Below, piece after piece: positions 4,344 through 5,114 of a stretch of DNA of 5,114 nucleotides (its first letter is position 1; the number at the start of each line of letters is the position of its first letter). Source of the stretch: an uncultured Collinsella sp. GTDB taxonomy: Bacteria; Actinomycetota; Coriobacteriia; Coriobacteriales; Coriobacteriaceae. The DNA lies in NCBI GenBank assembly GCA_902494465.1, contig CABUTH010000137.1:1-5114 (forward strand), in the 5' to 3' direction. Position numbers and translations under genes: made by a program. The notes under the pieces were generated by a model that ran no database searches, was not told where the DNA came from, and was given only the letters and a program-made list of their open reading frames with translations.

Positions 4344-5114
4344 GGGACGGACCTGGCCGGTGCCGCGGAGCTTGTATTTGTAGGTTGTGAGGGCCTCGGC
4401 GGCAAAGGGGCCTCGGGCGTGGAGCTTTTGGGTCGAGATGCCGATCTCGGCACCCAGCCCAAACTCGCCACCGTCAGTGAAGCGCGTGCTGGCGTTGGCG
4501 TACACGGCCGAGGCATCGACTGCATCCAAGAAGCGCTCGCAAGCATCCTTGTCCTCGGCAACGATGGCCTCAGAGTGCATGGTACCGTAGCGGTTGATGT
4601 GTGCGACGGCCTCATCCTCGTTCGCTACGACCTTCACGCTCATCTCGAGCGCCAGATACTCCTGGCCCCAGTCCTCCTCAGTCGCGACGACGTAGTCATC
4701 GCCCTCCACAAAGCCGGCGCCGGCGCATGCGGCGCACGTGGCCTCGTCGCCGTGAATGAGTACGCCGTGGTCATGCAGCACGGCAACGACAGCGGGCAAG
4801 AACGTATCGGCCACAGCACGGTCGACCAGCAACGACTCGGCGGCATTGCACACGCCCACGCGCTGCGTCTTAGCGTTGACGATAATATTGAGCGCTTTAT
4901 CGAAGTCGGCGGATTCATGCACGTAGATGTGGCAGTTACCCGTGCCCGTCTCGATCACCGGCACAAGCGACTCGCGCACGCAGCGCCGGATCAGGCCTGC
5001 ACCGCCGCGCGGAATGAGCACATCGACGATGCCGCGGAACTTCATGAGCTCGCCGGTTGCCTCGCGGTCGGTAGACTCGATCATCGAGACGGCCTCGCGC
5101 GGGAAGCCCTTGGC
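4341..5114 (-). CDS. proA: Gamma-glutamyl phosphate reductase, N-terminal part beyond the window
   Basis: ProA reduces gamma-glutamyl phosphate to glutamate 5-semialdehyde with NADPH, the second step of proline synthesis from glutamate, after ProB. The last 257 codons are present and the frame is open to the right edge, so the Met at 5084 is internal and not the start. The catalytic cysteine is visible in RVGVCNAAESLLVD, residue 89 of the fragment. The C-terminal signature NASTRFTDGGEFGLGAEIGISTQKLHARGP is present (quoted in part: STRFTDGGEFGLGAEIG), and the ending TTYKYKLRGTGQVRP matches the normal ProA terminus, so the stop codon is at the expected place. The family is usually about 415-430 aa, so roughly 160-170 residues (much of the NADPH-binding part) lie outside. 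Repeat copy 3 begins at its stop codon and a terminator follows. Whether proB is adjacent cannot be seen. Confidence 0.96.
   Translation of the reverse strand, partial: AKGFPREAVSMIESTDREATGELMKFRGIVDVLIPRGGAGLIRRCVRESLVPVIETGTGNCHIYVHESADFDKALNIIVNAKTQRVGVCNAAESLLVDRAVADTFLPAVVAVLHDHGVLIHGDEATCAACAGAGFVEGDDYVVATEEDWGQEYLALEMSVKVVANEDEAVAHINRYGTMHSEAIVAEDKDACERFLDAVDASAVYANASTRFTDGGEFGLGAEIGISTQKLHARGPFAAEALTTYKYKLRGTGQVRP

Noticed and set aside
4196..4615. Minus-strand open frame of 139 codons overlapping the proA 3' end
   Set aside because: It is a frame-shifted shadow of proA that runs through the repeat and terminator. ProA itself is unambiguous in the other frame.

Overview
The window looks like chromosomal DNA from a high-GC, Gram-positive actinobacterium. 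The protein style (argS, a CarD-family regulator, proA) and the strong GGAGG ribosome binding sites suggest the Coriobacteriia, possibly Collinsella or a relative. That placement is an impression from the sequence, not a database result.

Layout, left to right. Positions 1-1457 (minus) hold the first 485 codons of argS, arginyl-tRNA synthetase, which runs off the left edge. A 342-nt divergent intergenic region (1458-1799) carries several TGCATA-type half-sites and leads into a CarD-family transcription regulator (1800-2285, plus). Next is an island of visibly lower GC with an intact REP-associated tyrosine transposase (RAYT, a Y1 HUH enzyme) at 2641-3399, plus. After it come a 199-aa HD-domain hydrolase (3570-4169, minus) and the last 257 codons of proA, gamma-glutamyl phosphate reductase (4341-5114, minus), which runs off the right edge.

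The most notable signal is a 45-46 nt repeat present three times (2283-2327 plus; 3528-3572 minus; 4298-4343 minus). Each copy starts inside or directly at the TAA stop codon of a different, unrelated gene (carD, the HD gene, proA), always in the sense orientation of that gene. In each case it is followed by a separate, gene-specific hairpin that looks like the native terminator. Each copy forms a 12-bp hairpin with a 13-nt loop, and the loop contains a second partner for the left arm. Two copies flank the RAYT gene in inverted orientation. The simplest reading is a REP-like element family mobilised, now or in the past, by this or a related RAYT, and inserted (or retained) specifically between stop codon and terminator.

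Functionally the genes are independent single units, not an operon: translation (argS), transcription initiation control (carD), proline synthesis (proA), an uncharacterised HD phosphohydrolase, and a domesticated transposase. What links them is the shared 3'-end repeat.
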